A stretch of DNA of 64,000 nucleotides, taken from Pseudanabaena sp. Chao 1811. GTDB taxonomy: Bacteria > Cyanobacteriota > Cyanobacteriia > Pseudanabaenales > Pseudanabaenaceae. Positions 44,463 through 52,764 of this stretch are shown one piece after another (the first letter of the stretch is position 1; the number at the start of each line of letters is the position of its first letter). The position numbers and the translations under genes were made by a program. Location: the NCBI RefSeq assembly GCF_027942295.1, contig NZ_CP101416.1, positions 4,388,501 to 4,452,500 on the forward strand, read 5' to 3'. The notes under the pieces are model-generated. The model saw only the letters and a list, made by a program, of their open reading frames with translations. It did not search any database and had not been told where the DNA came from.

Positions 44463-45215
44463 TTATTTTTTTAAACCCTCGTCATATTTGACGTTGATGC
44501 TAGCTTTTTGTTCATATAGACGATTGAGCCATGCAGGATCGATCTTGAAGTGATAACAGACTTTTAATAGTTGGTTGAGCATGGCATGACGATATATTCC
44601 CCTCTGCTGAAATCTTCTTGCTGAGGTAATCACCTTGCCTTGAGCGAGTACTGGTTTAGAAAACTGGCGGAGGCGATCGCTTAAGACCGTATCTTCAAAA
44701 ATATCAAGTTCGGGGATATTGCCAACTTTAGCTAAAACTTGGCGATCGACAAATGGGCAGTGATCGAGGTACACAATTCCCTTGTGCTTAACCCGCACAT
44801 TGTCAGAATACCAAGATGTAAAACGTAACAACCAATGAGGATCATCAAAACTATGCTGAAACGCACCCCAAGCATAATCAGCTCTCTCAGATCCTAAAGT
44901 CTGCTCAATTAACTTTAAGGCATTTTGCTCTGGCAAAAGAGTTGCAGGATGGTGTAATAAAATAATTTCCCCTGTGCTAATGGCAATTCCATCATTGAGC
45001 CTCTGCGCACGATTTCGGGCAGGCGATCGCACCACATGAAAATCTGAAAACTTTGCAGCATATGCCTTTAAAGCCTCTTCGGTTCCGTCTTCACTGGCAC
45101 TTACAACGGCAATAATTTCTTTGTTGCCATCTTGCTCGACTAAGTTAGTAAGAATACGATCTAGATAGCCATGACGAATTTCATAAAAACAAGGCAAAAT
45201 AACTGAAAAACGCAT
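44463..45215 (-). CDS. Family 2 glycosyltransferase
   Basis: A 250-residue GT-A enzyme. The start FSVILPCFYEIRHGYLDRIL and the segment IIAVVSASEDGTEEALKAY form the nucleotide-binding half. ARNRAQRLNDGIAISTGEII then HHPATLLPEQ replaces the usual DxD with an HHP motif. Later DHCPFVDRQVLAKVG and ELDIFEDTVLSDRLRQF match the acceptor part of small TIGR04283-like transferases. Donor and acceptor sugars are unknown. No polysaccharide cluster is adjacent. Confidence 0.85.
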   Translation of the reverse strand: MRFSVILPCFYEIRHGYLDRILTNLVEQDGNKEIIAVVSASEDGTEEALKAYAAKFSDFHVVRSPARNRAQRLNDGIAISTGEIILLHHPATLLPEQNALKLIEQTLGSERADYAWGAFQHSFDDPHWLLRFTSWYSDNVRVKHKGIVYLDHCPFVDRQVLAKVGNIPELDIFEDTVLSDRLRQFSKPVLAQGKVITSARRFQQRGIYRHAMLNQLLKVCYHFKIDPAWLNRLYEQKASINVKYDEGLKK

Positions 45216-45313
45216 AGATTTACCAAAATAGACATGCCAAAATAAATGTTAGATTCTCATTTCTATATTTTACTAAAGAGTATTATGTTTAGATACATCA
45301 TAATTTTGGGCAT

Positions 45314-46645
45314 ATGAATAATTCAGAATCAAACCTGATGCAAAATCAGAATTCAGATCTAACGGAAGAAGGTGAATTTGAAGAAAGAGAGCGAGTAAAC
45401 AATTCTTCAGTCTTGATTGTTGATGACACTATTTATAATATTCAACTGCTATCGCTGATGCTCATCAGACAAGGTTATAAAGTTGAGCAAGCTACAAATG
45501 GAAAAGAAGCATTAGAAAAAGCAACTAGACAATTACCTGACATAATTTTGCTTGATATTCGGATGCCTGATATTGATGGCTATGAAGTTTGTAAAATATT
45601 AAAAGATAATCCTAAAACTCAAGCAATTCCTATCATTTTTATTAGCTCGATCGAAGAACCATCGGAAAAAGTGGAAGCTTTTTCTGTTGGCGGTGTGGAT
45701 TATATTAGTAAACCATTTCAATTAATTGAAGTATTAGCTAGAATTGAAACCCATTTGCGATTATGCTCACTCCAAAAGAAACTTCAAGAACAAAATGAAC
45801 AATTGCAACTATCTGCTTCCGTATTAGCGCGATCGCTCAAACAGGAGCGAGAGCTAAGTGAAATGAAAACCAACTTTATTTCGGTTGTTTCCCACGAGTT
45901 TCGTACTCCTCTTACTACTATTCAAAGTGCCTCCGAACTACTCGAACACTACGAATGGACAAAAGAAGAACAAACTGAACAACTACACCAAATTCAATCA
46001 GAAGTTAAGCATATGACTGAGTTGATGGAGGATGTATTGTTTCTCAGTCGGACTAATGCCAATAAAACCAAGTTAAACTTAACTGAGTTTGATCTTTTGA
46101 AATTTAGCAAACAACTATTGCGACAAATCAAAAGAACATTTGGGAAAAATTATAATCTGAATTCACTTTTTCATGATCTAGTTAATAATGTATTAATTGA
46201 AAATATTCATTTGCAAAATGAAATTCCAGAATTAATGGTTAAAATGGATGAAAAACTATTGCGACAAATTCTATCAAACTTGACGACAAATGCGATTAAA
46301 TATTCCCATGAAAACAGTGATATTGACTTTAAAATTGCCATTGATCAGGATCATGTAACTTTTACTATTGGTGATCATGGTATTGGTATCCCTGAAGAAG
46401 ATTTAACCTATTTATTTAGTGCATTTCATCGTGGTAAAAATGTAGGTATCTTGCCTGGTACAGGTTTAGGTCTATCAATTGTAAAAAACTGTGTAGATAT
46501 CCATAACGGATCTATCTCTGTCAATACTCGATTGAACATTGGTACAGAATTTACCGTTGTCTTACCACTTTACGAGGTTATAAATAATCCTATAAATAAA
46601 CCTGTAAATAATCTTACAAATTTTAGTGACGCTCCGACTGATTAA
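45314..46645 (+). CDS. Hybrid sensor: receiver domain followed by histidine kinase
   Basis: A 443-residue cytoplasmic protein with reversed architecture. An N-terminal receiver (about 33-150) has LIVDDTIYNIQLL, phospho-acceptor Asp in ILLDIRMPDIDGYEV, and YISKPFQ. A coiled coil (about 155-195) leads into HisKA with FISVVSHEFRTPLTTIQSA. The HATPase has LTTNAIKYSHEN, IGDHGIGIPEED and GTGLGLSIVKN. About 20 residues at the end are Asn/Pro-rich. No membrane or sensor domain is present, so the input is probably phosphotransfer to the receiver. A second protein of the same layout is encoded next. Confidence 0.93.
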   Translation: MNNSESNLMQNQNSDLTEEGEFEERERVNNSSVLIVDDTIYNIQLLSLMLIRQGYKVEQATNGKEALEKATRQLPDIILLDIRMPDIDGYEVCKILKDNPKTQAIPIIFISSIEEPSEKVEAFSVGGVDYISKPFQLIEVLARIETHLRLCSLQKKLQEQNEQLQLSASVLARSLKQERELSEMKTNFISVVSHEFRTPLTTIQSASELLEHYEWTKEEQTEQLHQIQSEVKHMTELMEDVLFLSRTNANKTKLNLTEFDLLKFSKQLLRQIKRTFGKNYNLNSLFHDLVNNVLIENIHLQNEIPELMVKMDEKLLRQILSNLTTNAIKYSHENSDIDFKIAIDQDHVTFTIGDHGIGIPEEDLTYLFSAFHRGKNVGILPGTGLGLSIVKNCVDIHNGSISVNTRLNIGTEFTVVLPLYEVINNPINKPVNNLTNFSDAPTD

Positions 46646-46777
46646 CTGTCGTTAGTCCGTATAGTTGCATATAGTCTCTTTTCTTACTTATTTTCTAGGT
46701 GTTATGTCTTATTTTGAGTAACGATCTCTATCGGTCTCTATCGGTATAATAATTATTAAGGAAACTGTAAAGCTAGT

Positions 46778-47872
46778 ATGAAAAAAATTCTCCTCATCGA
46801 AGATAACCCTAACGTTTTGCAAAATACATCAAGAATGCTGCAAGCTGAGGGCTATATGGTGATCACTGCAAATAATGGTCGCCAAGGTTTAGAGATGGCT
46901 CAGCAGCAAATTCCTAGTTTGATTATTTGCGATATTATGATGCCAGAAATAGATGGCTATGGAGTTATTAGCGCGTTAAGAACTAATCCTGCAACTACAG
47001 CAATTCCTTTTATATTTCTTAGTGCCAAATCCGATAAAACAGACTTCCGCCAAGGTATGGAACTTGGCTCAGATGATTATTTGACTAAACCGTTTACCAG
47101 AGATGAATTACTCGGTGCAATCAATGCTCAGTTTAAAAAGCAAGACATAATCAACAGTTATTACAGACAAGAACTAGATAATTTGCGTGGCAATATATCT
47201 AAGTCGCTACCGCATCAGTTGCTATTTCCTGCGATCGAAGTGATGGGTTTAGCCGATATCTTGGTCAAAAATTATCATGCAATGGAAGCCCATGAGGTTC
47301 CTGATATTGGTAAGCGCATTCGCAAAGCAGGAAGGAATATGCACGAAATGGTGAAAAAATTCCTGCTATATGCTGAGTTGGAGTCAACGGAAAATAGTAC
47401 CGAGTGGATAGCCCAAATTCGTAATAGCAAGACTACTTTTGTGGATATTGAGATTGCGAGCTGTGCTAAGAAGACTGCTGAGTATTATAATCGCAGCACT
47501 GACCTGGTTCTTGATATTCAGGATGCGGCGATTCAAATCTCGGATTCCTATTTAAATACTATTGCTAAAGAAGTTATTGATAATAGTTTTAAGTTTTCTC
47601 CTGAAGGTACTTCTGTCAGTGTGTCTGGCAGTAGTGATGATAAGGAATATTGCTTATCCGTAACTGATCATGGACAGGGGATTGAACCAGAACAAATTGC
47701 TAGTTTTGGAGCCTATATGAAGTTTGAGAAAAAGCTCTATATTCAGCAGGGAACTGGCTTGGGCTTAGCGATCGCAAAGCGACTTGTTGAGCTTCATGGC
47801 GGTAGATTAGAGATTAATAGTGTTCCCTATGAACAAACTGTAATTAAAGTGTTTCTGCCTCTTGCTATTTAA
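46778..47872 (+). CDS. Receiver-histidine kinase with divergent H-box
   Basis: A 364-residue protein with an N-terminal receiver (about 1-120: LLIEDNPNVLQNTSRML, IICDIMMPEIDGYGVI, YLTKPFTRDELLGAI). A helical pair follows, in which SLPHQLLFPAIEVMGLADIL takes the place of the usual S-H-E-L-R-T-P H-box. The HATPase has KEVIDNSFKFSPEG, VTDHGQGIEPEQI and GTGLGLAIAKRLVELHGG. The layout parallels the upstream gene, 132 bp away, so the pair may act in one relay. The weak H-box makes autophosphorylation uncertain, though PHxLxxP variants occur in cyanobacterial kinases. Confidence 0.9.
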   Translation: MKKILLIEDNPNVLQNTSRMLQAEGYMVITANNGRQGLEMAQQQIPSLIICDIMMPEIDGYGVISALRTNPATTAIPFIFLSAKSDKTDFRQGMELGSDDYLTKPFTRDELLGAINAQFKKQDIINSYYRQELDNLRGNISKSLPHQLLFPAIEVMGLADILVKNYHAMEAHEVPDIGKRIRKAGRNMHEMVKKFLLYAELESTENSTEWIAQIRNSKTTFVDIEIASCAKKTAEYYNRSTDLVLDIQDAAIQISDSYLNTIAKEVIDNSFKFSPEGTSVSVSGSSDDKEYCLSVTDHGQGIEPEQIASFGAYMKFEKKLYIQQGTGLGLAIAKRLVELHGGRLEINSVPYEQTVIKVFLPLAI

Positions 47873-47951
47873 TTCTCTTTGGGCTATTTCTTTACGGTTT
47901 GCCATTGAGCATCTGTACATTTGCAAACTAAAAAATCAAACTCATTCTTTC

Positions 47952-48126
47952 TCAAAGGCGACGCATTGCGCCGCCTTTGAGATTTGATAAGTAGCTCGGC
48001 ATAGTTATAACCCAAACCCATAATTCTGTACCGCCCGCGTAGCGAGCGGTATAGAATTATGGGTTTTAAGTTTACTTATGCTTGACTACTTATGTTTTTT
48101 CAAAGGTGGTGCATTGTGCCGCCTTG
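47952..48126. repeat. MITE-like element, family B, between two copies of a short hairpin
   Basis: The element 47988-48092 starts TAAGTAGCTCGGCATA and ends TATGCTTGACTACTTA, imperfect inverted repeats. Its centre is a near-perfect hairpin (AACCCATAATTCT arms). A short hairpin (TCAAAGGCG / CGCCTTTGA, 47952-47980) lies just before it. A decayed relative (CAAAGGTGGTGCATTGTGCC) begins at 48101, just after it. Otherwise the 47873-48282 gap shows nothing I can assign. Confidence 0.7.
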
Positions 48127-48282
48127 TCAATCGAACCTGTGATTTGAGTCACGGGCTGGGCTTCAGTCAGTCACCTATAAATGCTTGAAACTGTCACAAG
48201 TATGCCTAGTGAAGCATCACAGTTCAATCTAAGTAATTATTCGATTATAGGAGTTGTCCAGAACGTCCTCGGTTAGCTAGTT

Positions 48283-48519
48283 ATGATGATTTTGTCTTTA
48301 TCTGAAATTCAACCAACTAATTTGTCAACCCCTTGGGGTGATGAAAAAGGAATTTCTTATTTAGGAAAAACTTTCTTGCCGATAGATGTTCATCAAAATC
48401 AGCAGGAAGCGATCGCCGCTTGTCGGCGTGACTTAGATGCGGGTGCGATCTCGATCATTGTCGATGAAGGCGATCGCATTTCTGTATGGTGGTATTTTGC
48501 CAAAGAAACGGAACTATAG
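48283..48519 (+). CDS. Hypothetical protein, 78 residues
   Basis: A small soluble protein without a recognised domain. WGDEKGISYLGKTFLPID, then a helix with QQEAIAACRRDLDAG, then strands (AISIIVDEGDRISVWWYF) suggest an alpha/beta fold. A second possible start lies one codon downstream. It overlaps the end of the convergent PhzF gene by 6 bp. Similar short proteins seem common in cyanobacteria, but I cannot name a family. Confidence 0.65.
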   Translation: MMILSLSEIQPTNLSTPWGDEKGISYLGKTFLPIDVHQNQQEAIAACRRDLDAGAISIIVDEGDRISVWWYFAKETEL

Positions 48520-49320
48520 ATCGATTTGCCCGCGTAGGAAGGTAACAGCTTTACCTTTGAGCAAAACCCTTGTCCCGTGATCACTAACTTCGAGATCGCC
48601 TGTCCTTGCCGATAATTGTTTGGCTATGAGCGTATTTTTGCTGAGACATTTTGCCCAATAGGGGGTCAGGCTGCAATGGGCTGAACCAGTCACGGGGTCT
48701 TCAGGGATGCCTGCTTTAGGGGCAAAAAAGCGTGACACAAAATCGTAGGGTTGATGTTGATCTGCGATCGCGGTAATGATGAATCCAAATCCATCTAATT
48801 GCGCAATGCGATCGTAGGGTGGTTGAAAGTCCTGTACGGCTGCCTCAGAATCTAAAACAACAGTTATATAGTCTTCACTTTGTCCGAGACATTTATAGAT
48901 GCGATCGCCAAAAACCTCCGCTAATATCTGTAGCGATCGCTCTGAGCAAGGTTGATAAAAAGCCGCAGGAAAATCCATCACGATCCAGTTATCTTCAAAG
49001 CTAATTTTCAGATCACCACTTAGGGTCGAAAAAATAACTGGAACATCGGTGGCGATCGCTTTTATTTCCCGCAAATAATGTGCCATAGCGAGGGTGGCAT
49101 GACCACAGAGAGGAACCTCTTGCTTGGGCGTAAACCAGCGTAATTGAAAATGATTGGGCGCTAGAGGTTTGACGAACGCAGTTTCCGATAGATTGATCTC
49201 CGATGCAATTTGCTGCATTTGAGCATCTTCAGGAAATTTTTCCACTAAGGTTGTTGCCGCAGGATTGCCGCGAAAGGTTTGCTCTGTAAATGCGTCAATA
49301 ATTGCGATCGCCAGTTGCAT
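48514..49320 (-). CDS. PhzF-family isomerase-like protein
   Basis: A 268-residue enzyme of the PhzF/YddE group, two similar open-barrel domains. The N-terminal domain has AIIDAFTEQTFRGNPAATTL and ASEINLSETAFVKP, whose Glu is the proposed catalytic residue. LCGHATLAMAHYL follows. The second domain contains RFFAPKAGIPEDPVTGSAHC, the family hallmark. I chose ATG 49320 because the longer form would run into the terminator hairpin of the upstream gene. Members isomerise small acids in phenazine and other metabolism; no phenazine gene is nearby and the substrate is unknown. Confidence 0.9.
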   Translation of the reverse strand: MQLAIAIIDAFTEQTFRGNPAATTLVEKFPEDAQMQQIASEINLSETAFVKPLAPNHFQLRWFTPKQEVPLCGHATLAMAHYLREIKAIATDVPVIFSTLSGDLKISFEDNWIVMDFPAAFYQPCSERSLQILAEVFGDRIYKCLGQSEDYITVVLDSEAAVQDFQPPYDRIAQLDGFGFIITAIADQHQPYDFVSRFFAPKAGIPEDPVTGSAHCSLTPYWAKCLSKNTLIAKQLSARTGDLEVSDHGTRVLLKGKAVTFLRGQIDL

Positions 49321-49354
49321 GGATATTTTCAAGTATTTTGCTAATTTTTTGAAT

Positions 49355-49383
49355 AAAAAAGCTGTGCAAAGCACAGCTTTTTT
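49355..49383 (-). terminator. Perfect intrinsic terminator
   Basis: AAAAAAGCTGTGC-AAA-GCACAGCTTTTTT directly follows the stop of the minus-strand lipoprotein gene (49387) and precedes the PhzF start (49320). Confidence 0.8.
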
Positions 49384-49386
49384 ATT

Positions 49387-50073
49387 TTAAGGAATTGCCA
49401 CAGTAGGATCGACTTTATAGCTATTGACAATGCGATCAAATGAATCTTTTAAGGCAGGAATCTGATCGGCAACACCACCAGTGGTAATTAGAGAGATCTT
49501 GTCTCCATTGCGACTAATAAAACTATTGCCCTGCACCTTAGCGGTGATATTTTTCAGTGATTCATCGTAGCTCCATACGATCTGCACACTGCCATCCTTT
49601 TGTTGGATTGGCTTTTCGGCGGCAAATCCAGGTCTAGAGCCAAAAGTGGACTTGAGGAAGGTTTCCAAAAGGGAGGTCAACTGCTCAGGTGTAGTTTCTG
49701 AAGGAGCTTTGAAAACATCAACCGTAAGCAAAGCATTTTTGCTGGGGTCAAACCATAACACAATCACCTCATTAGGTTTCTTGTTTTCTTTGGGAGTCCA
49801 GCCTTTAGGAGCATCAATTTGAAAAAGTCCAGAGGGGTGTTTGTAAGTCTCTAAGCCATCGATCTTGACTTTGATGATCCGCGCATCGGACTTAGGGGCC
49901 GCATCAGGCTTGGTGACGACACTCTTGGCATCGGGGCTTTTGGTAGCTGTCGTGGTAGTAGGACTAGCTGATGTCGCTGTCTTTTCAGGGGCATCGGGGG
50001 TGCAGCTTCCTAGTAGACTGCCCAAGAAGGCGATCGCCCCAATAGATGTAACGATAAAGTTTGTTCTTCTCAT
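49387..50073 (-). CDS. Lipoprotein, paralogue of the neighbouring gene
   Basis: A 228-residue probable lipoprotein. The signal sequence (FIVTSIGAIAFLGSLLGSC) ends in the lipobox LLGSC. An Ala/Thr/Pro/Lys-rich linker follows, then a compact domain from about residue 70 (ETYKHPSGLFQIDAPKGWTP). The layout resembles cyanobacterial PsbP-like or DUF1795-type folds, but this is weak. It clearly matches the product of 50154-50894, with PSE and LxVxVFxxPSE segments in common. ATG 50073 is preferred because GAGGAG precedes it; a GTG at 50085 is the alternative. Confidence 0.8.
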   Translation of the reverse strand: MRRTNFIVTSIGAIAFLGSLLGSCTPDAPEKTATSASPTTTTATKSPDAKSVVTKPDAAPKSDARIIKVKIDGLETYKHPSGLFQIDAPKGWTPKENKKPNEVIVLWFDPSKNALLTVDVFKAPSETTPEQLTSLLETFLKSTFGSRPGFAAEKPIQQKDGSVQIVWSYDESLKNITAKVQGNSFISRNGDKISLITTGGVADQIPALKDSFDRIVNSYKVDPTVAIP

Positions 50074-50153
50074 TTCACTCCTCACTAAGATATGTTGATA
50101 GTTGATATTAGACTTGTGAAAGATGGCTCATTGGTGCGCTCTTTCACAGATCA

Positions 50154-50894
50154 CTAAGGAATAGCCAGACTCGCATTAACAATCTGACTGTTGGTTATTC
50201 TAGCGAAGGAATCTTTCATTTCTGTAAATTTGGGTTCGATCGCACCAAAAGTTAAAATTACAAATTTGTTGTTGAGCCTTTGCAATCTACTACTGCCTTG
50301 AAACTTAGTTTTTTTCGTACCAATCGTCAGCGTTGATGTCCATGTAATCACAATATTTCCTGTTTCTTCGACCACAGGCGATCGCATTTCAAAATCAGGC
50401 TGATTGCTATACATTCCCTTCACAATTGCTTCAAAAACATCACTCAGGCGATTTTCAGGGATTTCACTCGGTGGTACAAAAATATTTACAGAAATCGTAG
50501 CTCGTCCTGCCTTTTCGCTCCAAGTTACGAGAATTTCGCTAGGCTGACTGTTATCAACCACTTGCCAATTTTTAGGCACACTGATTTCTAAAATTCCTGA
50601 GCGATGCTTGTACAGTTCCAGTTCACCGATTTCGAGTTCGGGTAATTTGCTGAAGTCGATTGCAGGACTAGGCGTAGCTGATTTTGAAGGATTAGGGGTT
50701 GAATTGACGCTGGGATTTGGATTGGTGTTAGTGGTACTTGTTGGGTTTGGAGAAACTTTAGTGGTATCAATCGCTGGCATAGACACATTACTCTTGTTAC
50801 CACCATTGGCGTTGCTACAAGCTGTTATCCCTATAGCGATCGCCAATGGTAATAACATTGATACCCTAATCGGTAACTTTTGAAAAAGAAACAT
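50154..50894 (-). CDS. Lipoprotein, paralogue of the neighbouring gene
   Basis: A 246-residue probable lipoprotein with signal sequence and lipobox (LLPLAIAIGITAC at about 14-26). It has an Asn/Pro/Thr/Ser-rich linker with repeated NPNPS-like units (about 40-75). The domain beginning ELYKHRSGILEISVPKNWQV aligns well with the neighbour (ETYKHPSGLFQIDAPKGWTP). The two domains share the order KHxSG, P-K-x-W, VxWxxK, VxVFxxPSE. They are tandem duplicates, and both would sit on the periplasmic side of a membrane. The ligand is unknown. Confidence 0.8.
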   Translation of the reverse strand: MFLFQKLPIRVSMLLPLAIAIGITACSNANGGNKSNVSMPAIDTTKVSPNPTSTTNTNPNPSVNSTPNPSKSATPSPAIDFSKLPELEIGELELYKHRSGILEISVPKNWQVVDNSQPSEILVTWSEKAGRATISVNIFVPPSEIPENRLSDVFEAIVKGMYSNQPDFEMRSPVVEETGNIVITWTSTLTIGTKKTKFQGSSRLQRLNNKFVILTFGAIEPKFTEMKDSFARITNSQIVNASLAIP

Positions 50895-50944
50895 AAATGT
50901 TGAGTGTGTGCTCTATTCAAACCCAGATAATTCAGTCTCAACCT

Positions 50945-50982
50945 AAAAGCAGGCTGTGGTACTTTGTGCCGTAACCTGCTTT
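50945..50982 (-). terminator. Imperfect hairpin after pyrC
   Basis: AAAGCAGG and CCTGCTTT are outer arms, the inner part is imperfectly paired around an AAA-type apex, and the minus strand continues with a T-run. It lies between the pyrC stop and the lipoprotein gene start on the same strand. Confidence 0.6.
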
Positions 50983-51014
50983 ATTTTAAGATCTATGCCC
51001 ATTGTGGCTTTAAT

Positions 51015-52403
51015 CTAGCCAAACTGCAAGGCTTGACCCCGCACATCAGGATTGACTTTGCCATTGGCAAATACTACTTGACCACCAACAATCGTTGTTA
51101 CTGCCCATCCTGTAAGCTCCCAGCCTGCAAAGGAACTCCAACCACATTTAGTCAACAAATCTTCATTTCTTACAGGTTTATAGTTATTCAAATCGACTAA
51201 CACTAAGTCAGCATCCCAACCGATGCGAATCTCGCCTTTATTGGCAATTTTGTATGCTTTGGCAACATTGCGACTCATCCATTGGCTCACCTGATGGACA
51301 GTGCAACGTCCTTTCATCGCTTCTGTCAGCATCAATGGTAGCGAGGTTTCTACCCCCGGCATTCCCGATGGTACATTGGCTGGTTCTAGAAATACCGTGT
51401 CTTTTGAGGATTTTTCAGTCTGATTGATTTGGGCATCTTCACTTCCTGCCAGTCCTTTTTCCGCCAGAGTGTGGGGGGCATGGTCAGTGGCGATAAAGTC
51501 AATCACACCATCAAGCAAAGCTTGCCAAAGGATTTCTTGATCACGAGGTGATCGCAAAGGTGGGTTCATTTGCGCGAGGGAACCAATTTTGTCGTAAGCA
51601 CTAATATTCATCAATAAATGCTGTGGGGTTACTTCGGCTGTCACCCATGCAGGTTTGTCTTGACGTAAAAATTCTGCTTCTTCCCCTGTAGACATATGGA
51701 GAATATGCAAACGTCGTTGATATTTCTTAGAAAGTTTGACGGCAAGTTGCGTGGCATTGAGCGCTGCTTGATTGTCTTGAATTAATGAATGCTTAGCAGG
51801 AATTTTGCTATCGGCAAATTCGATGCGTCGTTGAGCAATTCTTGCTTGATCTTCTGCATGAACGGCAATGAGGCGATCGCCTTGCGAAAAAATCCGATCC
51901 AATATTTCCTCTTGATCAACCAATAAAGCCCCATGCATCGATCCCATAAATATCTTGATGCCGCAGGTGGGATTCGCTGTTAATAAATCAGGCAAAATCT
52001 CTGCCGTTGCCCCAATAAAAAAGCCGTAATTCACTACACATTTACTAGCCGCCCGACTGAGTTTGTCATCTAGAGCAGCTTGGGTAATCGTGAGGGGACG
52101 AGTATTGGGCATTTCTAGGAAGCTAGTCACGCCCCCCTTCGCACAAGCATGACTCGCCGATCGCAAATCCTCTTTATGCTCTAGTCCCGGTTCCCGAAAA
52201 TGCACTTGCGGATCAATCACGCCCGCCATTAGGGTTAAGCCTGTTGCTTCGATAATTTCTAATGGTTGATCATCAGCACTTAGATCATCGGGATTGAGGG
52301 TTGGGGCGATCGCTGCAATTTTGCCATACTGGACGTAAACATCCCCTAATAAGGTCTCACCATCAGGCAAAATAATCTGGCTTTGTCGAATTAATATGCT
52401 CAA
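51015..52403 (-). CDS. pyrC: Dihydroorotase
   Basis: Interconverts N-carbamoyl-aspartate and dihydroorotate in pyrimidine synthesis. The 462-residue length and motifs fit class I dihydroorotases. The first metal motif is VIDPQVHFREPGLEHKEDL. MPNTRPLT follows. HAEDQARI and LHILHMSTGEEAEF supply further metal ligands. The last motif is IATDHAPHTLAEKG. One point is different from some orthologues: an insert around LAGSEDAQINQTEKSSKDTV after the last motif. No other pyr gene is adjacent. Confidence 0.94.
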   Translation of the reverse strand: MSILIRQSQIILPDGETLLGDVYVQYGKIAAIAPTLNPDDLSADDQPLEIIEATGLTLMAGVIDPQVHFREPGLEHKEDLRSASHACAKGGVTSFLEMPNTRPLTITQAALDDKLSRAASKCVVNYGFFIGATAEILPDLLTANPTCGIKIFMGSMHGALLVDQEEILDRIFSQGDRLIAVHAEDQARIAQRRIEFADSKIPAKHSLIQDNQAALNATQLAVKLSKKYQRRLHILHMSTGEEAEFLRQDKPAWVTAEVTPQHLLMNISAYDKIGSLAQMNPPLRSPRDQEILWQALLDGVIDFIATDHAPHTLAEKGLAGSEDAQINQTEKSSKDTVFLEPANVPSGMPGVETSLPLMLTEAMKGRCTVHQVSQWMSRNVAKAYKIANKGEIRIGWDADLVLVDLNNYKPVRNEDLLTKCGWSSFAGWELTGWAVTTIVGGQVVFANGKVNPDVRGQALQFG

Positions 52404-52466
52404 AATAAAATCTCTATTCGGTAGTTATACAGTTAAGTGATATTTGAAAAAAAGAAGTCATTAAGA

Positions 52467-52670
52467 CTAAACCCTGTAAGAACTACCTCTTTCATTAGCT
52501 CTTTGCAAAGGTTTATTTTTAGCTTTGCTTTCAATTAATTCCCAATCGGCATTTTCTAGCACAGCATCCAATACATCAGATAGATTACAACGCTGCTCAT
52601 AGGCAATGCGCCTTAAAATATCGTGATGTTCTGGCAAAACATATACAGGCTTCCTCTGTGTTTGCGCCAT
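52467..52670 (-). CDS. Small CopG/ribbon-helix-helix-like protein
   Basis: A 67-residue protein. KPVYVLPEHHDILRRIAYEQ followed by RCNLSDVLDAVLENA has the strand-helix-helix pattern of ribbon-helix-helix DNA-binding antitoxins. The tail is basic (SKAKNKPLQRANERGSSYRV). No toxin gene lies beside it: the next gene is divergent and encodes a methyltransferase. It could regulate that gene, since only 94 bp separate the two starts. The fold call is by eye and tentative. Confidence 0.6.
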   Translation of the reverse strand: MAQTQRKPVYVLPEHHDILRRIAYEQRCNLSDVLDAVLENADWELIESKAKNKPLQRANERGSSYRV

Positions 52671-52764
52671 TTTTAACTTAGCAATAAATTAATTATCTTC
52701 ATCGTATCACGGCTAAGTATATAATTTAACAATTGGCTAATTAGCTATTCTTGAAGATATAAAT

